Source: an uncultured Bacillota bacterium (lineage in GTDB: Bacteria; Bacillota; Clostridia; Tissierellales; Tissierellaceae). Taken from it: a stretch of DNA of 53,945 nt. The translations under genes were made by a program, and so were the position numbers. Within the stretch, counting starts at the first letter, position 1, and each line of letters begins with the position of its first letter. This document shows, piece after piece, positions 15,613 through 24,330 of the stretch. The stretch lies in NCBI GenBank assembly GCA_937951995.1, contig CALGAG010000206.1, positions 1 to 53,945 of the forward strand, written 5' to 3'. The notes below the pieces were generated by a model, which did no database searches, had not been told where the DNA came from, and saw only the letters and a list, made by a program, of their open reading frames with translations.

Positions 15613-17593
15613 AGAAGAAGTGCTTGGAAAAGCCTATGACTGGAAATTGATGAAGAGACTCTTGAAGTATGCAAGACCCTACTGGGCTCTTCTTACTGTT
15701 TCCATCCTCCTGCTAATAGTAATAACAGGTCTGGAACTTTTGAATCCATACCTTGTGAAAATAGCCATAGACGACCATATCAGTGGATATAACAGGCCTC
15801 TGGTTCAGGTCCCATTGGAGGCAGGCCCCATTGAGGATGGTATTGTTGTAGACAATCACATCTATGTGTTGAAGGAAGAGTATGAAAACACAGGTAACTA
15901 TCCTGTGAGAAGCATTGTACAGAGAGCCGAGGGCTACTACCTGGTGGATGCTGATGATCCAAGCTCTCCCGGGGAACTCCTGTCACAGGAGGATTATGGT
16001 GCCTTCAGAAGCAGGGACATCGAGGGACTGGACAGGGTAGCGAAGCTGTTTGCTGCAGTTATTCTTCTAACCTTCCTTCTAAGCTACCTGCAGATATACA
16101 TCCTAAACTACACAAGTCAGAAGATCATCTTCAATATAAGGGAAGACCTGTTCAACCATCTGCAGAGCCTTGCAGTCAGATACTTTGACAACAATCCCAT
16201 CGGAAGGCTGGTCACAAGGGTGACAAATGACACAGAGACACTAAATGAGATGTATACAAACGTATTGGTCAACCTTTTCAAGGACTTTTTCATGCTGGCT
16301 GGAATAATGATAGTAATGATTAGGTTGAACCTCCAGCTGGCACTGGTGTCCTTTGCCTTGATACCGGTGATACTTCTCATATCAATTGTATTTAGGAAGT
16401 ATATCAGGGAGGTCTACAGAATCAGCAGGGTGCAGCTGGCCAAGATCAATTCAAGTCTGAATGAGAACATATCTGGAATGAGAACCATACAGATATTCAA
16501 GAAGGAAAGGAAATTCTTTGAAAACTTTGACAGTATAAACAGGGACTACCTAAATATCCAGAAAAAGGAAATCACCTATTTTGCTATATTCAGACCTTCC
16601 ATTGAAGTGATAAGATCACTTGGAATCGCGCTTTTGGTCTACTATGGCGGTGGTAATGTAGTCTCAGGAAGTATCCAGTTTGGTGTCCTGTTCGTATTTA
16701 TAAACTACCTACAAAAATTTTATGAACCCATTATGGACCTGACTGAAAAATACAACATACTCCAATCTGCCATGGCTTCCAGTGAGAGGATTTTCAAAAT
16801 TCTAGACACAGATATGAGAATCGAGGACCCCCATACTCCAGCAAGTATTGAACATTTCAAAGGAGAAATCGAATTTAGGAATGTATGGTTTGCATATAAT
16901 GATGAGGACTGGGTATTGAAAAACATAAGCTTCAAAATCAAAAGGGGTGAATCTGTTGCTATCGTAGGAGCCACAGGTGCCGGTAAAACATCAATAATTA
17001 ACCTATTGACAAGGTTCTATGATATCCAGAAGGGTGAAATACTCCTGGATGGTGTTAACATAAGAAACCTGGACAAAAACACCCTCAGACAGAAAATTGG
17101 AGTTGTCCTCCAGGATGTATTTATATTTACGGGAAATATCAGGGACAATATCAGACTTAACAAGGAGATCAGTGATGACAAGGTGATTGAAATTGCAAAG
17201 CATGTCAATGCCCACAGATTCATATCCAGATTGCCACAAGGTTACGATGAGCCGGTTATGGAAAGAGGGTCTACCCTCTCATCAGGAGAGAGACAGCTTC
17301 TGGCATTTGCAAGAACCCTCGTTTATGATCCCCAGATTCTGGTTTTGGATGAGGCTACCTCAAGTATAGACACTGAAACCGAACTGTTGATACAGGATGC
17401 ACTTCACAAGCTTGTGGAGGGCAGGACTTCCATAGCAATTGCACACAGACTATCAACCATTCAACATTCAGATAAGATTATCGTTCTTAAGCAGGGGGAA
17501 ATCAAGGAAATGGGTTCCCATCAAGACCTGCTTAAAAATAAAGGTCTCTACTATAATCTGTATCAGCTTCAATACAAGGAGAACTTCCAGTAA
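15596..17593 (+). CDS. Heterodimeric ABC multidrug exporter subunit, canonical site (BmrD-like)
   Basis: The partner half-transporter (665 residues). Between the first and second membrane helices is an extra domain of about 100 residues (DDHISGYNRP onward to SRDIEGLDRV), as in BmrD/YheH-type subunits, where it lies outside the membrane. The nucleotide-binding domain has Walker A GATGAGKTS, signature LSSGERQLLAFARTL and Walker B LVLDEATSSID with the catalytic Glu intact. The start is the ATG at 15596, 6 bases after GAGG; the open frame extends upstream only within the end of the preceding gene. Substrates cannot be predicted from sequence. Confidence 0.94.
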   Translation: MDRLHEEEVLGKAYDWKLMKRLLKYARPYWALLTVSILLLIVITGLELLNPYLVKIAIDDHISGYNRPLVQVPLEAGPIEDGIVVDNHIYVLKEEYENTGNYPVRSIVQRAEGYYLVDADDPSSPGELLSQEDYGAFRSRDIEGLDRVAKLFAAVILLTFLLSYLQIYILNYTSQKIIFNIREDLFNHLQSLAVRYFDNNPIGRLVTRVTNDTETLNEMYTNVLVNLFKDFFMLAGIMIVMIRLNLQLALVSFALIPVILLISIVFRKYIREVYRISRVQLAKINSSLNENISGMRTIQIFKKERKFFENFDSINRDYLNIQKKEITYFAIFRPSIEVIRSLGIALLVYYGGGNVVSGSIQFGVLFVFINYLQKFYEPIMDLTEKYNILQSAMASSERIFKILDTDMRIEDPHTPASIEHFKGEIEFRNVWFAYNDEDWVLKNISFKIKRGESVAIVGATGAGKTSIINLLTRFYDIQKGEILLDGVNIRNLDKNTLRQKIGVVLQDVFIFTGNIRDNIRLNKEISDDKVIEIAKHVNAHRFISRLPQGYDEPVMERGSTLSSGERQLLAFARTLVYDPQILVLDEATSSIDTETELLIQDALHKLVEGRTSIAIAHRLSTIQHSDKIIVLKQGEIKEMGSHQDLLKNKGLYYNLYQLQYKENFQ

Positions 17594-17687
17594 AGCTGAA
17601 AATCCCTTGATACTTTCACTCTTGCAGAGGGATGGCATTAAGGGTATCATTGAATTAATAAGAATTAAAAGACAGGAGTTGTAATTA

Positions 17688-18488
17688 ATGTACGATTTTC
17701 ATATTCACAGTAATTTTTCCCTGGACTCCAAAGCCACCATGGAGTCCGTAGTCAAAACTGCCCTTGAAAAGAACCTTAAGACCATTTGCTTTACAGACCA
17801 TGTGGATTTTGAGGCAACTGAAGATAAAATCGATCTTCTTTTCAGACCTCTTGACTATTTTAGGGATATTAATAGGGTCAAATACAAGTATAGGGACAGG
17901 ATTGAGATTCTTGCAGGGGTTGAAATTGGAATGCAGCCTGGACTTGAAGCCCGTTATGACTCCTTTATTGAGGAGAATGGGTTTGATTTTGTCATAATGT
18001 CCCTGCATACCATAAATCGCAAGGATATTTTTCATGACTACAGCAGCACCGAATTGTCCTCCTCTGAAATCATATCAAGGTATTACGATGAATTGCTCTA
18101 CTGTGTGAGATCCTATGACAACTACGATGTTTTGGGCCACATAGACTTTATTGACAGGTACATAGATGACCAGGACGTCATTAAGAGGTATGACCTTTAT
18201 ATGGACAAGATCGAAAGCATACTCAGGACAATCATAGACAAGGGAAAAGGTATTGAGATTAACACTGGTGGTATGAGGTACAGACTGAATGTACCCCACC
18301 CCAAGCCATCTATCCTAAAGCTGTATAAGGACCTGGGTGGAGACATCATTACCTTTGGATCGGATTCCCATGTGGCTGACCATGTTGGCCATGAATACCG
18401 TTCCAGCGAAAAGATGCTCAAGGAAATGGGATTTAAGTACATCTATTTATATAGGAACAGGAAAAAGTTCCCGATACAGATTCAATAA
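17688..18488 (+). CDS. PHP-domain phosphatase (histidinol-phosphatase HisJ family)
   Basis: A metal-dependent phosphoesterase of the PHP family (266 residues). The first metal motif HIH (5-7) and later His/Asp/Glu ligands (TDHVDF, GVEIGM, SLHTIN, GHIDFI, SDSHVADHVG) are present. The length and pattern fit the HisJ/HisK-type histidinol-phosphate phosphatase, but no his gene is nearby, so another phosphate ester is possible. AGGAG lies 8 bases before the start. It follows the ABC exporter genes by 94 bases with no terminator between, so it is probably cotranscribed. Confidence 0.88.
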   Translation: MYDFHIHSNFSLDSKATMESVVKTALEKNLKTICFTDHVDFEATEDKIDLLFRPLDYFRDINRVKYKYRDRIEILAGVEIGMQPGLEARYDSFIEENGFDFVIMSLHTINRKDIFHDYSSTELSSSEIISRYYDELLYCVRSYDNYDVLGHIDFIDRYIDDQDVIKRYDLYMDKIESILRTIIDKGKGIEINTGGMRYRLNVPHPKPSILKLYKDLGGDIITFGSDSHVADHVGHEYRSSEKMLKEMGFKYIYLYRNRKKFPIQIQ

Positions 18489-18516
18489 AAATAGTTAAAT
18501 TCAAGGTGAAAATGGT

Positions 18517-18538
18517 AAAAAAAAACACCTGAAGGTGC
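18517..18538 (-). terminator. Second terminator downstream of 6S RNA
   Basis: On the minus strand a short stem CACC-TTCA-GGTG is followed by nine U residues (complement of 18517-18525). It lies beyond the hairpin at 18579-18602 and could act as a back-up terminator for minus-strand transcripts leaving the 6S gene. Confidence 0.5.
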
Positions 18539-18578
18539 ATTGTAAAAAAAAAGTGAAAAAATTCTATACTCAATAAAT

Positions 18579-18602
18579 AAAAACCCTTGTAAAAGGGTTT
18601 TT
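18579..18602. terminator. Bidirectional terminator between PHP gene and 6S RNA
   Basis: A 10-base-pair stem (18579-18588 with 18593-18602) with a 4-base loop has A residues on its left and T residues on its right, so it works on both strands. On the plus strand it ends the ABC-ABC-PHP operon. On the minus strand it ends the 6S RNA transcript. Confidence 0.88.
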
Positions 18603-18604
18603 AT

Positions 18605-18795
18605 TTTCAGATTAATTCCCGCAATGCCGTCCTCTCGTCTAATTCAGACCCGCGTAAGTGCAGGTGGGTGTCTAGCCAAAAATTTCTAACTTCCCCTCAT
18701 AGAGGGCTTGTTATCCACTTTCGAACATCTGACTCCCGTATTTAATATGTCGGTTGAATTATATGAGAATAACGCACACCGCAGAAACATTCCTT
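18605..18795 (-). ncRNA. ssrS: 6S RNA
   Basis: This gene-free stretch on the minus strand has the features of a firmicute 6S RNA, which binds sigma-A RNA polymerase by mimicking an open promoter. A near-consensus promoter lies just upstream and an intrinsic terminator just downstream. The 5' part (TTTCTGCGGTGTGCG) pairs with the 3' part (ACGGCATTGCGGGAA) in a terminal stem with several G-U pairs. Between them are A/U-rich unpaired segments and an inner hairpin (CCCTC-TAT-GAGGG), giving the long stem, central bubble and apical stem expected. The length of about 190 bases is normal. I recognise it by pattern only; no covariance search was possible. The mature 3' end is estimated. Confidence 0.75.
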
Positions 18796-18801
18796 GAGTA
18801 C

Positions 18802-18830
18802 ATTATACTACTTATTCCACTGTACTTCAA
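18802..18830 (-). promoter_or_regulatory. Promoter of the 6S RNA gene
   Basis: On the minus strand TTGAAG (18825-18830) and a perfect TATAAT (18802-18807) are 17 bases apart. Transcription would start near 18795. The promoter lies directly after the stop codon of the pseudouridine synthase gene on the same strand. Confidence 0.75.
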
Positions 18831-18839
18831 TGCATTCAA

Positions 18840-19739
18840 CTAAATTTTTGAAGATTTTAAGAAATTTAAGAGATTTTTCATATCTTCCGGCATTTCTGCA
18901 TGCAAAGATATCATTTCATCTGTTCGCGGAGAAACAAATGACATTCCATAGGCATGAAGTGCCTGCCTGTCTATGTGACTCTCCCCATGTGAGTATAGAT
19001 GGTCTCCCATAATTGGATAGCCCATGTGAGATAGATGTACTCGTATCTGGTGTGTCCTTCCAGTGAGGAGTTCCAGCTCCACCAAGGTCCCTTCCCCCAC
19101 TCTCTCCAGCACCTTGAATCTCGTCACTGCCTCCGCTCCATCATCCCTCACAACTTGTCTGATGCCATCCTCACCCTTGCCCAGAGCTAGGTTTATTTCC
19201 CCCCAGTCCTTAGTGATATTTCCGTGGACAATGGCCAGATACTTCTTCACTACCTTACCATGTTCCATTTGGGCTGCAAGCTGTTGGTGGCCAAAGGAGT
19301 TTTTGGGAAATATTATTATACCTGAGGTGTCCCTGTCCAATCTATTCAGGATTCTGACCTTTCTTTTTAGTCCGCACTCCAGAAAATAGCTGGCCACCCC
19401 ATTTGATAGGGTACCATCAGGATGGTTGGGAGTCGGGTGTACCAGGGTGAAGGGTTCCTTGTTTAAAACCAGAAGATCCATGTCCTCATATATTATCTCC
19501 AACTGCATCTTCTGGGGCTTCATGTCACTGTCCTCATCAGCTAGCCTAATGCATACTTGCCTATCCATGGGTACAATTTCTCCACCCTTACATGTGGAAT
19601 CCCCCATGGAGATGTCCCCGTTAATCAGGGCTCTCCTTATCATCCTACCCGATAGCCCCTTTTCCCTTAGGAAGGAAGTCAGGTCTCTTGGGGCTTTTTT
19701 ATTTGTAAATACCAGTGTATTAGGATCTTCTTTATGCAT
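18840..19739 (-). CDS. RluD/RluA-family pseudouridine synthase
   Basis: An enzyme that isomerises uridine to pseudouridine in rRNA or tRNA (299 residues). The catalytic motif NRLDRDTSGIII with the essential Asp lies near residue 135, preceded by YEDMDLLVLNKEP and followed by LLTGRTHQIRVHLSHMGYPI. The N-terminal 70 residues contain an S4-like RNA-binding segment (LSGRMIRRALINGDI). GGAGG lies about 9 bases before the start. A second, longer member of the family is encoded at 44853-45833, so substrate assignment among RluA, RluC and RluD types is not possible. Confidence 0.92.
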   Translation of the reverse strand: MHKEDPNTLVFTNKKAPRDLTSFLREKGLSGRMIRRALINGDISMGDSTCKGGEIVPMDRQVCIRLADEDSDMKPQKMQLEIIYEDMDLLVLNKEPFTLVHPTPNHPDGTLSNGVASYFLECGLKRKVRILNRLDRDTSGIIIFPKNSFGHQQLAAQMEHGKVVKKYLAIVHGNITKDWGEINLALGKGEDGIRQVVRDDGAEAVTRFKVLERVGEGTLVELELLTGRTHQIRVHLSHMGYPIMGDHLYSHGESHIDRQALHAYGMSFVSPRTDEMISLHAEMPEDMKNLLNFLKSSKI

Positions 19740-19869
19740 TAATCTTGTCCTCCATATCTTTTATTACTTCTTGTGATGTGTTAAAATCATTATATCAGGA
19801 TTAAGGGTGAAGTTAAGTTTTGAATCAAAAATTGAACTCAAATAGTCTATAATACAAAGGGTGTGTAAT

Positions 19870-20676
19870 ATGAGTGATGAAAGAATAATCAACATTATTT
19901 CAAATAGAAACTATGAATCCAGAAAAACCAAGAAGGATTTAATGTATAAGCTTAGAAAGAACGGTTTTGAACCTTCTGAAACCTACAATGACAAGGCTGA
20001 ATTGAACATCTGCATTGGAGGTGACGGAGCCTTCCTAAGGGCTATCCATAGGAATGCCTTCCCTGAAACTCCCTTTATAGGTATTAATACAGGTCACCTG
20101 GGATTCTTCCAGGAGCTGGTTCCGGGTGAGATAGATTCCTTTATCCGCAGGTACAAGGCCAAGGATTATCAGGTTGAAAAAATCTATATGGTGGACGCAA
20201 CTGTATGTACAAAAAACAAGTGTTTCTATCTAACAGGCATAAATGAAATTGTAATAAAGGGTGTCCGTTCCAAGGTTGTTCACCTTGAGGTTTTCATTAA
20301 TGACAACCATTTACAGAGGTTCAGTGGAGATGGCCTGATAGTATCAACCCCATCCGGTAGCACTGCATACAATTTCTCAGCTGGTGGAAGCATAGTATAT
20401 CCCAGTCTGGAATCACTCCAGATAACACCCCTGGCACCAATCAACTCAAGTGCCTACAGAAGTCTTCCAAACAGTGCCATTATTCCAGGAGATGCCACAA
20501 TACAGATTAAGCCGGAATTAAGGTACGAGAATTCCATCCTGGTATTAAATGATGGTATGGAATTCAAGTATGACAGCATTGTCTCAATAGACCTTACAAT
20601 GTCGGACAAAAAAATCTATAAGCTTAACTTCAGTAAGGACATGTACTGGAAGAACCTTAAAAGCAAGTTCCTTTAG
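19870..20676 (+). CDS. nadK: NAD kinase
   Basis: NadK phosphorylates NAD to NADP using ATP or polyphosphate. The protein (268 residues) has the NAD-kinase GGDG motif (50-53 in ICIGGDGAFLRAIH), the motif SGDGLIVSTPSGSTAYNFSAGG region near 155-180, and an all-beta C-terminal half. The start ATG at 19870 has AAAGGG 9 bases upstream; an in-frame GTG at 19861 lacks spacing from that site. It is transcribed alone, divergent from the pseudouridine synthase, and ends at a terminator shared with the convergent PBP gene. Confidence 0.95.
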   Translation: MSDERIINIISNRNYESRKTKKDLMYKLRKNGFEPSETYNDKAELNICIGGDGAFLRAIHRNAFPETPFIGINTGHLGFFQELVPGEIDSFIRRYKAKDYQVEKIYMVDATVCTKNKCFYLTGINEIVIKGVRSKVVHLEVFINDNHLQRFSGDGLIVSTPSGSTAYNFSAGGSIVYPSLESLQITPLAPINSSAYRSLPNSAIIPGDATIQIKPELRYENSILVLNDGMEFKYDSIVSIDLTMSDKKIYKLNFSKDMYWKNLKSKFL

Positions 20677-20680
20677 GAAG

Positions 20681-20702
20681 AATGCTCCCAAATGGGAGCA
20701 TT
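20681..20702. terminator. Bidirectional terminator between nadK and the PBP gene
   Basis: A 9-base-pair stem (AATGCTCCC with GGGAGCATT) and an AAAT loop is followed by a T-rich stretch on the plus strand and a weaker one on the minus strand. It lies exactly between two convergent stop codons. Confidence 0.8.
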
Positions 20703-20703
20703 T

Positions 20704-22104
20704 CTAATTTGTAATATTATTGAGGGCAAAGTTAATTATTTCTCTGGCTATTGGTGCGGCTGCCCTACCTCCTGAAGCCCCCTCCTCCTCAAGTAGTACA
20801 ATTACCGCAACCTTGGGATCCTCAAGTGGAGCAAAGCCCACAAACCAGGCATGGTTGTTCCCGGATGCATTTTCAGCCGTCCCCGTCTTCCCTGCAACCT
20901 TGACACCATTGATGCCTGCATTGGTACCGGTTCCTGATTCTACAACCTCTCTCATCATTCTCTTAAGGGCCTGTGATTCTCCAATCTCCAGCACCTTCCT
21001 TGATTCACTCCTATGGGAGCTTATTGTCATCCCCCCAGGAGATTGTACTGTCTCTACCAAATATGGCATTGACATATATCCGTCATTGGCCACTGCTGAA
21101 ACAACCATAAGCATGTTCAAGGGAGTCGTTAGAACCCTACCCTGACCTATTCCAGAAGCTCCAAGATCCGTTAATCCGATGGATTCCCTTGGAAAAACCG
21201 AGGCATTTGTTTCAGTGTCAAAGCCGATCTTCTGGTTGAAGAGCAACGTCTCAGCTATTCTCAGTAGATTGTCATGGCCAAGTGCAACAGCCTGGTCTGC
21301 GAAGTAGGTGTTGCATGAAACCGCAAATGCCTGCTCAAGGTTCAAGGGTCCGTGCCCGCTTTCATCAAAATCCCTTATTGTATAGCCATCAATTACGGTG
21401 CTTCCAGTGCATTGGTATATTGCTTCCGGTACACCTTCCTGGATAACTCCCACTGCAGTTAGAATCTTGAAGATTGAACCGGGTGTATAGAGGCCTTGAG
21501 TCCCTCTGTTCAACAATGGGCTGTCAGGATTCTCCGATACCGATGTCCAGTTCTCACTTAAGGTTTCTATTCTGAAGTCAGGTAGGCTTACCATGGAAAG
21601 TATTTCTCCCGTTTTTGGATTTATGGCAATTGCCGAGCCCTTCTTCCCATTCATCAGTTCCCTGGTCTTTTTCTGAAGGCCATGATCCAGGGTTAGTGAC
21701 AGATTGTTCCCCACACCTGAAGGATTGATCAGATTTATTAATTCATTTATTGCGGTATTCTCATTTGCATTAACCAGGTATGAATTGTATCTTCTTTCAA
21801 GACCTGATTTTCCATAATCCTTTAGGCTGTACCCTATGACATGACTGTATAGATTGTCGTACCTGTAGATTCTTTGGGTTTCCCCATCCCTGCTTTCAGA
21901 GTAGACAAGAACCTCCCCACCCCTATCGACAATGCTTCCCCTGAGAATATTATCCTCATTGATCCACAGCCTCTTGTTATAGGCATTGTCCCTTACAGCC
22001 TGGGCCTTAAACATCTGAAAATAGCTTAGGTAGCCTATGAGAAGCACAAATCCCATGCAGAGTGCCACTAGAATTGTAATTATCCTTTTTCTTTCACTAT
22101 CCAT
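20704..22104 (-). CDS. Class B penicillin-binding protein (transpeptidase, PbpA/FtsI-like)
   Basis: A membrane-anchored peptidoglycan transpeptidase (466 residues). One N-terminal membrane helix (about 8-30) is followed by a short pedestal and a transpeptidase domain with the active-site SxxK (S210-K213 in TPGSIFKI), SCN (263-265) and KTGT (406-409). It is shorter than E. coli PBP2/FtsI and closest in layout to PbpA of the rodA-pbpA pairs. The start ATG at 22104 overlaps the stop codon of the FtsW gene by 8 bases, whereas the open frame further upstream lies inside that gene. It pairs with the upstream SEDS protein as a glycosyltransferase-transpeptidase machine. Confidence 0.95.
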   Translation of the reverse strand: MDSERKRIITILVALCMGFVLLIGYLSYFQMFKAQAVRDNAYNKRLWINEDNILRGSIVDRGGEVLVYSESRDGETQRIYRYDNLYSHVIGYSLKDYGKSGLERRYNSYLVNANENTAINELINLINPSGVGNNLSLTLDHGLQKKTRELMNGKKGSAIAINPKTGEILSMVSLPDFRIETLSENWTSVSENPDSPLLNRGTQGLYTPGSIFKILTAVGVIQEGVPEAIYQCTGSTVIDGYTIRDFDESGHGPLNLEQAFAVSCNTYFADQAVALGHDNLLRIAETLLFNQKIGFDTETNASVFPRESIGLTDLGASGIGQGRVLTTPLNMLMVVSAVANDGYMSMPYLVETVQSPGGMTISSHRSESRKVLEIGESQALKRMMREVVESGTGTNAGINGVKVAGKTGTAENASGNNHAWFVGFAPLEDPKVAVIVLLEEEGASGGRAAAPIAREIINFALNNITN

Positions 22105-23332
22105 TGCCAATACCTGCCTTTCCCCTTTTTTCAGAGGTTCCCTGAAGTATACCCAAGGCAATAAAGCTGGTCACAACCGAGCTTCCACCGTATGACACAA
22201 ATGGCAGCGTCAAACCAGTAAGGGGTATAACCTTCAATACTCCACCTATTATGATGAAGGACTGGATTCCAAACACCATACTGATTCCCAGGGCAAGAAT
22301 CCTAAAGAATTGATTGTCCTGCCTCAATGCTATCTTAAATCCCCTGTAGACCAGAAGCATAAACAGCATGATTATACCTATTCCCGTGAAGATCCCCATC
22401 TCCTCACTGATTGCAGAAAAAATGAAATCATTGTATGACAAGGGTATGAATGCAGGATTACCCCTTCCCAAGCCTGTTCCAAAGAATCCTCCTTCAGAAA
22501 TTGCAAAGAGGGACTGGGTTATTTGGTACCCCTTGTCATTTATATAGGGCCAGGGGTCAAGCCATGTGGTCACTCTGACCTTTACATGGTCAAAGAGAAT
22601 GTATCCTGCAATTCCTCCTATTGCGGCCAAACCAAGATTTGCCCATATGAGGCGTCTATCCTGGGTATAGATGTATTGAAGTCCTGCAAATATGCCGAAA
22701 AATATTAAGGCAGCACCCAGATCCCTCTGCAGGAACAAGAGACCTATAAAGGAGTATATCACCAACATAAGTAGAATTTCTGCATTCTTGATCCTACGGT
22801 ACTTTTCATCGCCGCCATAAAATGCAGCTAGAAGAAAGACCAGGACTATCTTTGTTATTTCAGCTGGTTGTACACTTACTCCACCGATTGATATCCAGTT
22901 TATTGCCCCATGGGTTCTCGTACCCATTATCAGGGTCAAAGCGAACAATCCATAGCTGACTACCAGGTATAATGGCGTAAGTCTGTCCCAGAAGCTGATG
23001 TATCTAATTGCAAAATATGCAGCAAAGAACATGGCAATGCCAAGGGCCAGCCACATTAGCTGCTTTAATCCCAAGTCGGGACTAATTCTGTATATCATGA
23101 TTATTCCAATGGATACCAGCATGCACACTATGAGGAACACGTAATTGTCTCCCTTTGATATCCTACCAAGCATATAGTTTGAAAAGTATATAAGCAGAAC
23201 AAGTCCCACTGCGATTGCATATGTTTCAGTTTGAATACCCTCCCAGCTGAACAGAAATATCAACGACAGTGAGAGAATTTCAAATAAAAACAAGAGCTTT
23301 CTGGGGGCCTTGCTGTTTAGCCTTTCCTTCAT
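22097..23332 (-). CDS. SEDS peptidoglycan glycosyltransferase (FtsW/RodA/SpoVE family)
   Basis: A polytopic membrane protein (411 residues, about ten hydrophobic segments) of the SEDS family, which polymerises lipid II into glycan strands. Family hallmarks include FLLAAFYGGDEKYRR, QRDLGAALIFFGIF, the extracellular loop with DPWPYINDKGYQITQSLFAI and FGTGLGRG, and the C-terminal LTGLTLPFVSYGGSS. The partner transpeptidase is encoded directly downstream and overlapping; a FHA protein is directly upstream. That order matches the actinobacterial fhaB-rodA-pbpA arrangement, so a role in elongation or septation is likely but cannot be chosen. Confidence 0.95.
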   Translation of the reverse strand: MKERLNSKAPRKLLFLFEILSLSLIFLFSWEGIQTETYAIAVGLVLLIYFSNYMLGRISKGDNYVFLIVCMLVSIGIIMIYRISPDLGLKQLMWLALGIAMFFAAYFAIRYISFWDRLTPLYLVVSYGLFALTLIMGTRTHGAINWISIGGVSVQPAEITKIVLVFLLAAFYGGDEKYRRIKNAEILLMLVIYSFIGLLFLQRDLGAALIFFGIFAGLQYIYTQDRRLIWANLGLAAIGGIAGYILFDHVKVRVTTWLDPWPYINDKGYQITQSLFAISEGGFFGTGLGRGNPAFIPLSYNDFIFSAISEEMGIFTGIGIIMLFMLLVYRGFKIALRQDNQFFRILALGISMVFGIQSFIIIGGVLKVIPLTGLTLPFVSYGGSSVVTSFIALGILQGTSEKRGKAGIGNG

Positions 23333-23344
23333 ATGATCACCTTC

Positions 23345-23776
23345 CTAAGCTCCGTCAATAAATATAAACTCAAGCTCTCCAACCTTTATTATGTCTCCCT
23401 TCCCAATTCTCACAACATCAAGTACCCTTTCTCCGTTAAGGTAGGTTCCGTTGGAGCTTCCCAGGTCCTCAAGGAAGAACTCCTCCTCATCTTTGATTAT
23501 CCTGAAATGTTTTTTTGAGATATAGGGATCTTTTATCTGGATTATATTTTCCTTTTGCCTTCCCAATGTCAGTTCACCTTCAACAGGATAACTGTCACTC
23601 AGGTTGTAGGGCAGGCTATCAATCCTATTTAAGAGCTTCAGGTATGCTCCCGACTCCAGGTTGCCATAATCCACACTCCTGATGTCCAAATATATCATTC
23701 TAATGATGGTGAAAATAAATAGATAAATTATAAATACAAACACATATTTCAGAACTATTGAAAGCAAATCAAACAT
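23345..23776 (-). CDS. Membrane-anchored FHA-domain protein
   Basis: A protein of 143 residues with one N-terminal membrane helix (about 5-27) and a C-terminal FHA domain that binds phosphothreonine peptides. FHA hallmarks are LTLGRQ, the ISKKHF stretch and GSSNGTYLNGERV. It is first in the operon with the SEDS and PBP genes, so it probably brings Ser/Thr phosphorylation signals to cell-wall synthesis. No Ser/Thr kinase with an intact active site is in the window. The ribosome-binding site GGGGGTGA lies about 5 bases from the ATG. Confidence 0.92.
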   Translation of the reverse strand: MFDLLSIVLKYVFVFIIYLFIFTIIRMIYLDIRSVDYGNLESGAYLKLLNRIDSLPYNLSDSYPVEGELTLGRQKENIIQIKDPYISKKHFRIIKDEEEFFLEDLGSSNGTYLNGERVLDVVRIGKGDIIKVGELEFIFIDGA

Positions 23777-23920
23777 TATATCACCCCCTATTTATGTTAC
23801 CACAAACCACTATCCAAGGGAATTAAAACCCACGGTAATTTGATAATTTTCAGCTTCCTATTTCAATAACCCCGAAAATCTGATATTATCAAAATGAGAA
23901 TTAATATGGGAGGTAGGATA

Positions 23921-24310
23921 ATGAAAAAGTTGCGAAAATCAAGATCAGACAAATACATTTTCGGAGTATGCGGTGGTCTGGGAGAATACCTTAGCATCGA
24001 TTCGACAATAATCAGGCTAATCTGGTTTATTTTGGCCCTCACTTCATTTGGAACATTTGCCCTGGCATATCTTATATGCGGATTGGTGATTCCAGAGGAC
24101 GATGGCTACATCCATGAGGATGAGGTTAATGGGGTTGAGCGAAAGGACAATAGCAGGACCGTAATCGGAATCGGCTTAATCCTGGTTGGGGCTGTACTCC
24201 TGGGCAATATGGTCTTCCCCTGGTTTTCCTACACCATGCGTCAGGTTATGAGGCTATGGCCAGCACTGCTGATTGTCTTGGGATTGTATGTTCTACTTAA
24301 GCGAGACTAG
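23921..24310 (+). CDS. PspC-domain membrane protein
   Basis: A small membrane protein (129 residues) starting at the ATG that lies 8 bases after GGGAGG; the open frame upstream is unsupported. An N-terminal PspC domain (KYIFGVCGGLGEYLSID, then a hydrophobic helix and LICGLVIPEDD) is followed by a charged linker and two further hydrophobic segments similar to the LiaF-type transmembrane region. Such proteins sense or report envelope stress. It starts a plus-strand run leading into recX 20 bases downstream. Confidence 0.88.
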   Translation: MKKLRKSRSDKYIFGVCGGLGEYLSIDSTIIRLIWFILALTSFGTFALAYLICGLVIPEDDGYIHEDEVNGVERKDNSRTVIGIGLILVGAVLLGNMVFPWFSYTMRQVMRLWPALLIVLGLYVLLKRD

Positions 24311-24330
24311 ATTGTTTGAAGGGAAGCATT

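Noticed and set aside
19848..19853. TATAAT just upstream of nadK as its promoter
   Set aside because: Transcription from it would begin at about 19860 and remove the ribosome-binding site; no -35 is correctly placed.
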